A stretch of DNA of 64,000 nucleotides from the NCBI GenBank assembly GCA_002427815.1, contig DIZF01000007.1, positions 36,707 through 100,706 on the forward strand. Reading direction: 5' to 3'. A program made the position numbers and the translations under genes. Shown here one piece after another: positions 50,603-58,723 of this stretch. Each line of letters begins with the position of its first letter. Position 1 is the stretch's first letter. The notes beneath the pieces are model-generated. The model made no database searches, was not told the DNA's origin, and saw only the letters and a program-made list of their open reading frames with translations. Source of the stretch: Ramlibacter tataouinensis. Lineage in GTDB: Bacteria; Pseudomonadota; Gammaproteobacteria; Burkholderiales; Burkholderiaceae_C.

Positions 50603-51808
50603 TCAGGCCACCACGGCCCGCGCCAGCAAGCCATCGATCTCCTGCTCGCCGTAGCCGGCGCTGGCCAGCAGCTCGCGGCTGTGTTCGCCCAGGCGCGGCG
50701 GATGCAGCCGCACCGGCAGGCGCTGGCCGTCCATGGTGATCGGGAACAGCGTGGTCTTGACGGTCTGGCCGGCCTTGGGCCCGTCGGGCAGGCGCACGTC
50801 GGCCAGGCCGCCCGTGGCCAGCAGGTGCTCGTCGTCGTAAAGATCCTCCGGCTTGCGGATGGGGGCAAAGGGCAGGCCGGCCTTTTCCATGATCACGGAC
50901 AACTCGGCCGCCGACCGGTGCGCGATGCGCTCGGCGATGGTCTTGAGCAAACGCGGCCGCTGCGTCACGCGCTGGTTGTTGGTGGCCAGTTCCGGCTCGG
51001 CCTTCAGGTCGACAAAACCCAGCACGTCGCAGAAAACCAGCCACTGCGGATCGCTCACCGCGGCCAGGAAGATCTGCTCGCCGTCCTTCACGGTGAACAC
51101 GTCGTACACGGCCCAGGGGTTGTCGCGCGCCGGCATCGGCGCCGGGTGCTTTCCCGTCATGGCGAACTGCAACATGTGCTGGCCCATCAGGAACACGTTG
51201 TTCTCGTACAGCGCGCTCTGCACCTCCATGCCGCGGCCGGTGATACCCCGCTGGATCAATGCGCCCAGCACGGCGATGGCGCCGAACAGCCCACCCATGA
51301 TGTCGTTGACGCTGGTGCCGGCGCGCAGCGGGTCGCCGGGACGGCCGGTCATGTAGGCGAGGCCACCCATCATCTGCACCACTTCGTCGAGCGCCGTGCG
51401 ATGTTCGTAGGGCCCCGGCAGGAATCCCTTGTGGCTGGCATAGATCAGGCGCGGATTGGCCTTGCTCAGGCTTTCGCAGTCCAGCCCATACTTAGCCATG
51501 GTGCCGGGCTTGAAGTTCTCGGCTACGACGTCGGCCGTGCCGGACAGCCGGCGCGCCGCCTCGGCGCCCTCGTCGTTGTGCAGGTCGATGCCTATGCTCT
51601 TCTTGTTGCGATTGAACATGGGAAAGAAACCGGCACCGGCGCCCAGCAGCCGCCGGGTGCGGTCGCCGTCGATCGGCTCGATCTTGATGACTTCGGCGCC
51701 CATGTCCGCCAGCACCATGCCGCAGGTCGGGCCCATCACCATGTGGGTGAATTCGACGACGCGCAGGCCCGTCAGGGGTTGGGGCAGCACCGGTTGGGTG
51801 CCGGTCAT
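50603..51808 (-). CDS. CaiB/BaiF family (class III) CoA-transferase
   Basis: A 401-residue class III CoA-transferase (LTGLRVVEFTHMVMGPTCGM, GAEVIKIEPIDGDRTRR, catalytic Asp in GTSVNDIMGGLFGA). ATG 51808 overlaps the lyase gene stop by four bases, so the longer open frame to 52129 is rejected. Coupling to an HMG-CoA-lyase-like gene suggests that it makes the CoA ester the lyase cleaves, as succinyl-CoA:citramalate-type transferases do. The acid is unknown. Confidence 0.88.
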   Translation of the reverse strand: MTGTQPVLPQPLTGLRVVEFTHMVMGPTCGMVLADMGAEVIKIEPIDGDRTRRLLGAGAGFFPMFNRNKKSIGIDLHNDEGAEAARRLSGTADVVAENFKPGTMAKYGLDCESLSKANPRLIYASHKGFLPGPYEHRTALDEVVQMMGGLAYMTGRPGDPLRAGTSVNDIMGGLFGAIAVLGALIQRGITGRGMEVQSALYENNVFLMGQHMLQFAMTGKHPAPMPARDNPWAVYDVFTVKDGEQIFLAAVSDPQWLVFCDVLGFVDLKAEPELATNNQRVTQRPRLLKTIAERIAHRSAAELSVIMEKAGLPFAPIRKPEDLYDDEHLLATGGLADVRLPDGPKAGQTVKTTLFPITMDGQRLPVRLHPPRLGEHSRELLASAGYGEQEIDGLLARAVVA

Positions 51809-52764
51809 GACGGAACACCTTGCTTCAGGTCGCACATCGTCCTGGGAAGCCCCGCGCGCCAAAGCGTGCCGTGCAGCGTCTGTCCCTCCAGCCAGCGCGC
51901 CAGCTTGCCGCGCAGTGCCAGCAGCTTCTCGAAATCCTGGCCGGTTGCCATGCCCATGCTGGCCAGCATGTAGGCCAGGTCTTCGGTCGCCACGTTGCCG
52001 CTGGCGCCCGGCGCGTGCGGACAGCCGCCGATCCCGCCCAGGCAGGCGTCGAAGCGGGTGATGCCCAGCTCCAGCGCGGCGTAGACATTGGCCAGGCCGA
52101 GGCCGCGGGTGTCGTGGAAGTGGCCGCAATTGAGCTTGTCGCCGGCAACCGGCAGGATCAACTCGAACAGCTGGCGCACCGTGGCCGGGTCGGCGTAGCC
52201 CACGGTATCGGCCAGTCCCACCCGGTCGGCGCCTGCGTCCAGCACGGCCTTGACGAGGCGCAGCACTTCCGCCGGCTCGACGCGCCCCTGGATCGTGCAG
52301 CCGAAGGCCGTGCTGATGCCGACCTCCAGCAGGGTGCGCGAGCCGGATGCGTCACGCGCGGCACGGATGCGGCCGATCTCTGCGACGACTTCGTCGGGCG
52401 ATTTGCGCAGGTTGGCCAGGCTGTGCGCATGGCTGGCCGACAGCGGCACCAGCATCAGATCGGCTTCGGCCGCGATGGCCCGCTCGGCGCCCTTGAGGTT
52501 GGGCACCAGCACCGAAGCCTTCAGCCCCGGCAAGGTCTTGGCGAATTCCAGCACCTGCGCGGTGTCGGCCAGTTGCGGCATCAGCCGGGGCGGCACGAAC
52601 GATCCGACCTCGATTTCGCGTTGGCCCGTTTCGTAGGCCTCGCGAATCCATTCCAGTTTCTCCGCGGTCGGCAGGACGGCGGCAATGCTTTGCAGTCCGT
52701 CGCGCGGACCGACTTCGCGAATGACGGCCTGTCGCGGCAAGGCGCGCGGGGATGAGAGGGTCAA
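51805..52764 (-). CDS. HMG-CoA lyase-like aldolase
   Basis: A 319-residue DRE-TIM metallolyase. Motifs: IREVGPRDGLQ at residues 15-25 (metal-binding Asp, catalytic Arg), GTxISTAFGC-type LLEVGISTAFGCTIQG, GLADTVGYADPATV, NCGHFHDTRGLGLANV and CLGGIGGCPHAPGASGNVATEDL with the catalytic Cys. It cleaves a tertiary beta-hydroxyacyl-CoA such as HMG-CoA or a 3-hydroxy-3-alkyl analogue into acyl-CoA plus oxoacid. The apparent start is TTG 52764. It is first in the leftward operon, divergent from LysR across about 95 bases. Confidence 0.87.
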   Translation of the reverse strand: MTLSSPRALPRQAVIREVGPRDGLQSIAAVLPTAEKLEWIREAYETGQREIEVGSFVPPRLMPQLADTAQVLEFAKTLPGLKASVLVPNLKGAERAIAAEADLMLVPLSASHAHSLANLRKSPDEVVAEIGRIRAARDASGSRTLLEVGISTAFGCTIQGRVEPAEVLRLVKAVLDAGADRVGLADTVGYADPATVRQLFELILPVAGDKLNCGHFHDTRGLGLANVYAALELGITRFDACLGGIGGCPHAPGASGNVATEDLAYMLASMGMATGQDFEKLLALRGKLARWLEGQTLHGTLWRAGLPRTMCDLKQGVPS

Positions 52765-52860
52765 TTGGGTCTCCGGGGATCGTGACGGCGAGAGACGAGT
52801 TTAGAATTTCCAGAATGCCATTGAACGTCTATTTTGTCAGCGCTGTGATTCCAGTTGGGA

Positions 52861-53781
52861 ATGCCTGACGCCATGCGCGACCTCGACCTCACCACGCTGC
52901 GGCTGTTCGTCACCGTCTGCGAAACGGGGAACATCGCCCGCGCCGGCGAGCAGGCGAACATCGTCGCCTCGGCCATCAGCAAACGCCTCGCCCAGCTGGA
53001 ACAGACCGTCGGCACTGCCCTGCTGCTGCGCAAGCGCCACGGCGTCGTTGCAACGCCGGCCGGGCAATCCCTGCTGGAACACGCGCGTGCCATCCTGTCG
53101 AGCACGGCACGCATCGAGCGCGACATGCAGGGCTACGCCGCCGGGGTGCGCGGACAGGTCCGCATCCTGGCTTCCGCCTCGGCCATGGCTGAATCGCTGG
53201 CCGACGACGTGGCGGCCTTCCTGAAGCTGCCGGCGCACCAGAACATCCAGGTCGACATGGAGGAGCGGATCAGCCCGGAGGTGGTGCGCGGCATCCGCGA
53301 CGGCACAGCCTCGCTCGGCGTCTGCTGGGACGCCGCCGATCTGGGTCCGCTGCGCTCGCGCCCCTACCGGCACGACAACCTCTGCGTGGTGGTGCCACCC
53401 GGGCACCCGCTGGCCGGTCGCAAGCGCGTGCGCTTCGAGCAGACGCTGGACTTCGAGCACGTGAGCATGCCCGTCACCAGCGCCGTGCAGGTCATGCTCC
53501 AGCGCGAGGCCGCCCAGCTCGGCCGGCCGTTGACCTACCGCGTGATCGTCACCAATTTCGAGGCGGCGCTGCGCGTCGTGCGCGCCGGGCTGGCGATCAG
53601 CCTGGTGCCGCGCGAAGTGGCCGACATCTACGCCCAGGCCTACGGACTCAAGATCATCCCGCTGGCCGAGCCTTGGGCCCGCCGCCGCTTCATCATCTGT
53701 TACCGCGGTGGCGACGGCCTTTCCCCCGCCGCGCAATTGCTGGCCGATCACCTGGCCGGCCGCGGCGGCACCGCGACATGA
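52861..53781 (+). CDS. LysR-family transcriptional regulator
   Basis: An LTTR of about 306 residues from ATG 52861; ATG 52873 (MRDLDLTTLRLFVTVCETGN) is equally possible. The winged helix includes VASAISKRLAQLEQTVG; the effector domain is of normal length. Its stop overlaps the aconitase-family gene start by four bases (ATGA), so regulator and hydratase are translated together while the CaiB/HMGL operon diverges. It likely controls both sides. LysR coupling to a catabolic gene is less common than simple divergence. Confidence 0.88.
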   Translation: MPDAMRDLDLTTLRLFVTVCETGNIARAGEQANIVASAISKRLAQLEQTVGTALLLRKRHGVVATPAGQSLLEHARAILSSTARIERDMQGYAAGVRGQVRILASASAMAESLADDVAAFLKLPAHQNIQVDMEERISPEVVRGIRDGTASLGVCWDAADLGPLRSRPYRHDNLCVVVPPGHPLAGRKRVRFEQTLDFEHVSMPVTSAVQVMLQREAAQLGRPLTYRVIVTNFEAALRVVRAGLAISLVPREVADIYAQAYGLKIIPLAEPWARRRFIICYRGGDGLSPAAQLLADHLAGRGGTAT

Positions 53782-55790
53782 GCGCCCTCCCCGCGCTTGA
53801 CCTGGGCCCCAGCCCCCGCGTCCTTTTCCTGTGCGAAGACCTGGCCTCGATGCGCGAGCAGATGGCAGGCCACCAGCTGACCCTGGCCGGCGCCGGCGCC
53901 GGCGCCCTGCGCGACGATGTCTCGACCGACGAGATCACGCCCGTGGCCATCATGTCGCACTACGACGACACGCTGGCGCGGTTCCCCTACACCGGGTTCA
54001 AGGTGGGCGGCGCGCTGCCGATCGCAGCGGGCGCCGTCCAGGCCGGCGGTTTTGCCGTCACCGTCGCGGGCGGGCGTTACGGCAAGGGTTCCTCGCGCGA
54101 ACACAGCCCCGCGGCCGAGAAGCTGGCGGGCATCCGGCTGGTGATCGCGCGCAGTTTCGAGCGCATCTACCGCCAGAACGCCGACAACATCGGCCTGTTC
54201 ACATCCACCGATTTCGGCCTTCTCGATCGCGTCCGGCGCGGCGAGGCCCTCGCCATCGAAGAACTGCTGACGGGCCGCGATGAACTGGCCGCAGCCATCC
54301 TGCGCAGCGGCGGGCTGCTGCAATTCGGACAGCGGCACCTGCGCAACGCCCGCGCCGCGCCGGAACCCGAAACCACCGGACCCCGGACGCTTTTCGAAAA
54401 GATCATTGCCCGCCATGCGCTGGCGACGCCGGTCACGGCATCCCATCCGGCGCCGGGCGAAGGCGCGTTCGTGCGGGCCGACTGGCGTTTCATCCACGAG
54501 TACTACGCCGGGATGGCTGCGCACATGCTGCACAGCAGCTTCGGCAAGCGATTGGGTCTTCGCGAGCCGGAATCCATCGTCGTGTTCGAGGACCACACGT
54601 CCTACGTTGACCAGAGCCCGGCGCATCTGCGTGCCGGCCTGGTCGCCAACATGCACGCAATGCGACAGGCGCAGCGGGACTTCGCCGGCGCCAACGGCCT
54701 GCGCATGCACCGCACGCTCACGGACCAAGAAGCAGCGGCGGACGATGGCAGCAATGTGGCCGGGATCTCGCACGCCATGATGGCCGAGCGCTATGCGCTG
54801 CCCGGCCAGCTCGTGGCCGGCACCGATTCGCACACCCCGCACAGCGGCGCCCTGGGCTGCGCGGCATTCGGCGTGGGCACCACCGACATGGCCAATGCCT
54901 TCGTGACCGGCGCAGTGCGGATGACCATTCCGCAGACGCTGCGCATCGAACTCGAAGGCAAGGTTCCCGTCGGCGTCACGGCCAAGGACATCGCGCTGCA
55001 CCTGCTGGCGCTGCCGGAAATCCGCGCCGGCTCCGGCGTCGGCAAGGTGTTCGAATTCGCCGGACCGGCCGTGGCCACGCTGTCGACCGACGAGCGGGCC
55101 ACGCTCACCAACATGACGGCGGAGCTCGGCGGGCTCACCGGCATCGTCGCGCCGGACGCGGAAACGGTGCACTTTCTCAAGGAGCGCCGCGGCACCGCCT
55201 TCATCATCGAGCCGTGGATGTGCAGCGACCCTGGCGCGCCCTACGCGCAGACCCTTCGCGTCGACTGCGGCGCTCTCGGCACTATGGTCGCGGCACCGGG
55301 CGACCCGGGCAATGGCCTGCCGTTGGACCGGATCGAGCACCCGGTCAGGATCGACATCGCCTACGGCGGCTCGTGCACGGCCGGCAAGCGGGAAGACTTC
55401 GACCACTATCACGAGGTTCTGGCCTGGGGCCTGGCACAGGGCCTGCGGGTCGCGCCGTCGGTGAAACTCTATCTGCAGTACGGCACCACCGCCGTGCGCG
55501 ACTACTGCGTTGCGCGCGGCTACCACAAGACGTTTGAGGCCGTGGGCGCGCGCATCCTCCAGCCCTCGTGCGGCGCCTGCGCCAATTGCGGGCCCGGCTC
55601 CTCGAGCGAGGCATCCCAGGTCACGGTCAGCGCCATCAACCGCAATTTCGCCGGCCGCTCGGGGCCGGGCCAGGTCTGGCTGGCCAGTCCACCCACGGTG
55701 ATGGCCAGCGCTCTGGCCGGCGAACTGATGTCTTTCGCGGCATTGATCGATCGAACATGGCGTCTGCATGGATTGACGCGCCTCCTGTGA
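53778..55790 (+). CDS. Permuted aconitase-family hydratase (swivel domain first)
   Basis: A 670-residue aconitase-superfamily enzyme. The LeuD-like swivel domain comes first (DVSTDEITPVAIM, GRYGKGSSREHSP at 100-111). The LeuC-like Fe-S domains follow from about residue 205 (FEDHTSYVDQSP, LVAGTDSHTPHSGALGC, DIAYGGSCTAGKREDFDHY, LQPSCGACANCGPG). Fe-S ligands are probably the Cys in GGSCTAGKR and two of Cys-598, -601, -604. The order matches AcnB, but AcnB's HEAT-like N-terminus is absent. It should hydrate or dehydrate a substituted maleate/citraconate-type acid. It sits between LysR and a TRAP transporter and opposite an HMGL-like gene. Confidence 0.83.
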   Translation: MSALPALDLGPSPRVLFLCEDLASMREQMAGHQLTLAGAGAGALRDDVSTDEITPVAIMSHYDDTLARFPYTGFKVGGALPIAAGAVQAGGFAVTVAGGRYGKGSSREHSPAAEKLAGIRLVIARSFERIYRQNADNIGLFTSTDFGLLDRVRRGEALAIEELLTGRDELAAAILRSGGLLQFGQRHLRNARAAPEPETTGPRTLFEKIIARHALATPVTASHPAPGEGAFVRADWRFIHEYYAGMAAHMLHSSFGKRLGLREPESIVVFEDHTSYVDQSPAHLRAGLVANMHAMRQAQRDFAGANGLRMHRTLTDQEAAADDGSNVAGISHAMMAERYALPGQLVAGTDSHTPHSGALGCAAFGVGTTDMANAFVTGAVRMTIPQTLRIELEGKVPVGVTAKDIALHLLALPEIRAGSGVGKVFEFAGPAVATLSTDERATLTNMTAELGGLTGIVAPDAETVHFLKERRGTAFIIEPWMCSDPGAPYAQTLRVDCGALGTMVAAPGDPGNGLPLDRIEHPVRIDIAYGGSCTAGKREDFDHYHEVLAWGLAQGLRVAPSVKLYLQYGTTAVRDYCVARGYHKTFEAVGARILQPSCGACANCGPGSSSEASQVTVSAINRNFAGRSGPGQVWLASPPTVMASALAGELMSFAALIDRTWRLHGLTRLL

Positions 55791-55827
55791 CGGCTTATGT
55801 TCAACCGAACAATTGGAGACATCCCGC

Positions 55828-56796
55828 ATGAACATGAGAATCCCGAGATCGGCCGCTGCCGTGTTGGTCGCCGCGGGCTTTGCCTGCGCCGCCAGTGCCC
55901 AGGAGACGACGTTGCGGCTGGTCAGCGCTTTCGCCGAGAACGGCATCTACGTGCAGCACATGCTGCCATGGATCCAGAAGTTCAATGCCGAAGGCAAGGG
56001 CGTGCTGCAAATCAACTTCATCGGCGGGCCCAAGGCCATTCCCCCGTTCGAGGCGGGCAACGCCGTGAAGACCGGCGTGGTCGACATGGCCCTGAGCACC
56101 GGCGCTTTCTACACCAACGTCATGCCGGAAGCCGATTTCCTCAAGCTGACCGAGATTCCGGTGGCCGAACAGCGCAGGAACGGCGCCTTCGATGCCATCA
56201 ACAAGGTCTGGAACGAGAAGGGGAACACGCAGTACCTGGCGCGCATGGTGGAGAACCAGCCGTTCCACATCTACACCAACAAGAAAGTCGACAAGCCGGA
56301 CCTGACGGGCCAGAAGATCCGCATCACGCCGGTCTACCGCGATTTCTTCCAGGCGCTGAACGCCAACGTCATCACCACGCCGCCCGGCGAGGTGTACACG
56401 GCGCTGGAGCGCGGCGTGGTGGACGGCTATGGCTGGCCGATCGGCGGCATCTTCGACCTGAACTGGCAGGAGAAGACCAAGTACCGCATCGACCCGGGCT
56501 TCTACGACGCCGAGGTGTCGCTGACCATGAACCTGCCGGCCTACAAGAAGCTCAGCGACGCGCAGCGCAACTATCTGCAAAAGCAGCTGCTGGTGCTCGA
56601 AGCCCAGAACACCTTCTGGGCCCAGTACACCACCGATGAAATCGCGCGCCAGGCAAAAGCCGGCATCGAGACCATCAAGTTCGATGGCGCGACCGGCAAG
56701 GCCTTCCGCGCCAAGGCCTATGAAGTGGCCTGGGCCAGCGCCATGAAGCAGAGTCCCGAGGTGGCCGCGCGCTTCAAGCCCCTGTTCTCGAAGTGA
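55828..56796 (+). CDS. dctP: TRAP transporter periplasmic receptor (DctP family)
   Basis: A 322-residue receptor starting at ATG 55828, six bases after GGAGACATC. TTG 55813 would include the ribosome binding site in the protein and is rejected. Signal MNMRIPRSAAAVLVAAGFACAASAQ precedes mature ETTLRLVSAFAENGIYVQ. GQKIRITPVYRDFF carries the likely ligand arginine, and PPGEVYTALERGVVDGYGWP is the family signature. Its stop overlaps the dctQ GTG start by four bases (GTGATAG), completing a coupled P-Q-M set. Confidence 0.9.
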   Translation: MNMRIPRSAAAVLVAAGFACAASAQETTLRLVSAFAENGIYVQHMLPWIQKFNAEGKGVLQINFIGGPKAIPPFEAGNAVKTGVVDMALSTGAFYTNVMPEADFLKLTEIPVAEQRRNGAFDAINKVWNEKGNTQYLARMVENQPFHIYTNKKVDKPDLTGQKIRITPVYRDFFQALNANVITTPPGEVYTALERGVVDGYGWPIGGIFDLNWQEKTKYRIDPGFYDAEVSLTMNLPAYKKLSDAQRNYLQKQLLVLEAQNTFWAQYTTDEIARQAKAGIETIKFDGATGKAFRAKAYEVAWASAMKQSPEVAARFKPLFSK

Positions 56797-57323
56797 TAGC
56801 CCGGTTTTCCCGGGCCTACGGCCGGCTCCTGGCCGGCCTGGCCCTGCTGGGTTGCGCCATCCTGTTCGCGATGATGATGATCATCGTTGCCGACGTGGCG
56901 TTGCGCAACTTCGCGCTGCGCGGATGGCCGCAAGGCCTGGCCTGGAGCAACGAGATCTCCGAGCTCATGCTCTACCTGCTGACCATGTGCGTGGCGCCCT
57001 GGCTGCTGCGCCAGGGTCAGCACATCCGCGTCGACATCCTGTTGCAGGTCTTGCCGCCGCGGCTGGCATGGCATCTGGAATGGATAGCCGACGTGCTGGG
57101 GCTGGCCTGCTGCTGCGTGATCGCCAGGTATGGAGCCCAGGCCGCGTGGTCCAGCTATTCCTCCGGTGCGGTGAACATCAAGACCCTGATCACTCCCGAA
57201 TGGTGGGCGTTGGCACCTCTGCCCCTGGTGTTCGTGCTGCTGTCGATCGAAATGATCTTTCGCATGATCCGCCTGGCCGGTGGCGAACGCGGCCCGCGCC
57301 GCGACGCCGTGAGCGCGTCATGA
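56793..57323 (+). CDS. dctQ: TRAP transporter small permease (DctQ family)
   Basis: A 176-residue four-helix protein starting with GTG 56793. WPQGLAWSNEISELMLYLLT and RQGQHIRVDILLQVLPP are typical. It overlaps dctP and dctM by four bases on each side. Complex partner of DctM; needed for carboxylate uptake. Confidence 0.9.
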   Translation: MIARFSRAYGRLLAGLALLGCAILFAMMMIIVADVALRNFALRGWPQGLAWSNEISELMLYLLTMCVAPWLLRQGQHIRVDILLQVLPPRLAWHLEWIADVLGLACCCVIARYGAQAAWSSYSSGAVNIKTLITPEWWALAPLPLVFVLLSIEMIFRMIRLAGGERGPRRDAVSAS

Positions 57324-58639
57324 GCGACTGGGGCATCGCAGCCTGGTTGATGCTGGGCGGCTCCACGGCGCTGCTGTTCATCGGGATGCCGGTGGCGCTG
57401 ACCTTCATCACCATCAACATCGTCGGCGCCTGGCTGTACATGGGCGGCGAGCCCGGCCTGGTCCAGCTCGCGCGCAGCAGCGTCAGCTCGATCGCGGCCT
57501 TCTCGCTGACGCCGATCCCGCTGTTCGTGCTGATGGGGGAAGTGCTGTTCCATACCGGCCTGGCGCTCAAAGTGATCGAGGGGATCGAGCGCCTGATCCG
57601 CCAGGTGCCCGGCCGGCTGGCCGTGGTGGCCGTCGTGGCGGGCACCGTGTTCTCGGCCATCTCGGGCTCCACCATCGCCACCACCGCCATGCTGGGTTCG
57701 CTGATGCTGCCGGTGATGCTGGCCCGCGGCTATCATCCGGTGCTCGCCACCGGCCCGATCATGGCCATCGGCGCCGTGGACATGCTGATTCCGCCGTCGG
57801 CCCTGACGGTGCTGCTCGGCTCGCTGTCGGGCATCTCGATCTCCAAGCTGCTGGTCGGTGGCGTCCTGCCCGGCGTGGTGCTGGCGGTGGCCTTCGTGAT
57901 CTGGATCGTCATCAGCGTGCGCATCAATCCCAAGCTGGCTCCGCCGGACGACACCGGCACCGGCCACCGCGGGTTCTCGCGCTGGCAGCCGTTCTTTGCC
58001 TATGTCCTGCCCACACTGTCGATCTTCGGCATCGTGGTCGGCGCGCTCGCCGACGGCTGGGCCACGCCCACCGAGTGCGCGGCGCTGGGCGCTTTCGCCA
58101 CCATGGTGCTGGCGGCGCTGTACCGCGCCCTCACGCGGCAAGCGCTGCTCAAGGCGCTCCAGGGCACGGCGGGCGTCTCCGGGATGATCCTGTTCATCAT
58201 CCTCGGCGCCACCTCATTCGCCCAGATCCTGTCGTTCTCCGGCGCCAGCAATGGGCTGGTCCAGGTGATCACGGGCCAGGGCTTGTCGACACCGATGGTG
58301 GTCACCGGCATGATGCTCATGCTGATCTTCCTGGGCGTCTTCGTCGACCAGGTCAGCATGATGATGATCACGCTGCCGATCTTCATGCCCATCGTGCAGA
58401 CTCTGGCCATCGACCCGATCTGGTTCGGCGTCATGTTCCTGATCTGCATGCAACTGGGCTTGTTGCTGCCTCCGCACGGCCTCTTGCTGATGACGATGCG
58501 AGGTGTTGCTCCGCCCGAAGTGACGATGGCGCACATCTTTCGGGCCGTGATTCCCTACCTTGTCATGAGCCTGGTGCTGCTGGCAGCGGTGTTCTGGTTC
58601 CCGCCGATCGCCACGTGGTTGCCACATCTGATCGGTTGA
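57320..58639 (+). CDS. dctM: TRAP transporter large permease (DctM family)
   Basis: A 439-residue permease beginning at ATG 57320, overlapping dctQ by four bases; the open frame further upstream is antisense-like shadow. SAISGSTIATTAMLGSLMLPVML and DMLIPPSALTVLLGSLSGIS are DctM marks, and LLLPPHGLLLMTMRG closes the core. It imports the acid captured by DctP, presumably the hydratase substrate. It ends four bases before a GC-rich palindrome and 84 bases before the convergent spoVR gene. Confidence 0.92.
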   Translation: MSDWGIAAWLMLGGSTALLFIGMPVALTFITINIVGAWLYMGGEPGLVQLARSSVSSIAAFSLTPIPLFVLMGEVLFHTGLALKVIEGIERLIRQVPGRLAVVAVVAGTVFSAISGSTIATTAMLGSLMLPVMLARGYHPVLATGPIMAIGAVDMLIPPSALTVLLGSLSGISISKLLVGGVLPGVVLAVAFVIWIVISVRINPKLAPPDDTGTGHRGFSRWQPFFAYVLPTLSIFGIVVGALADGWATPTECAALGAFATMVLAALYRALTRQALLKALQGTAGVSGMILFIILGATSFAQILSFSGASNGLVQVITGQGLSTPMVVTGMMLMLIFLGVFVDQVSMMMITLPIFMPIVQTLAIDPIWFGVMFLICMQLGLLLPPHGLLLMTMRGVAPPEVTMAHIFRAVIPYLVMSLVLLAAVFWFPPIATWLPHLIG

Positions 58640-58642
58640 GGT

Positions 58643-58654
58643 GCCACCGGTGGC
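58643..58654. terminator. 12-bp palindrome between convergent dctM and spoVR
   Basis: GCCACC followed directly by GGTGGC, a perfect 12-base palindrome in the 84-base convergent gap. No T-run, so a weak or Rho-assisted bidirectional stop is possible. Confidence 0.35.
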
Positions 58655-58723
58655 CGGCGCGTTGCCGCCGTCCTTGGTGAAGCGACGCGGGGGTGTCGGG
58701 AGCGACAGCGAGTTCGAGCCGGC

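Noticed and set aside
52765..52860. LysR operator matching the 37546/42209 motif near the third LysR gene
   Set aside because: The region has AGAAT repeats but no dyad with an 11-base spacer matching the shared core, so a different specificity is likely.
53748..55946. 732-codon open frame on the minus strand
   Set aside because: Antisense to the aconitase-family gene, whose Fe-S and swivel motifs are intact.
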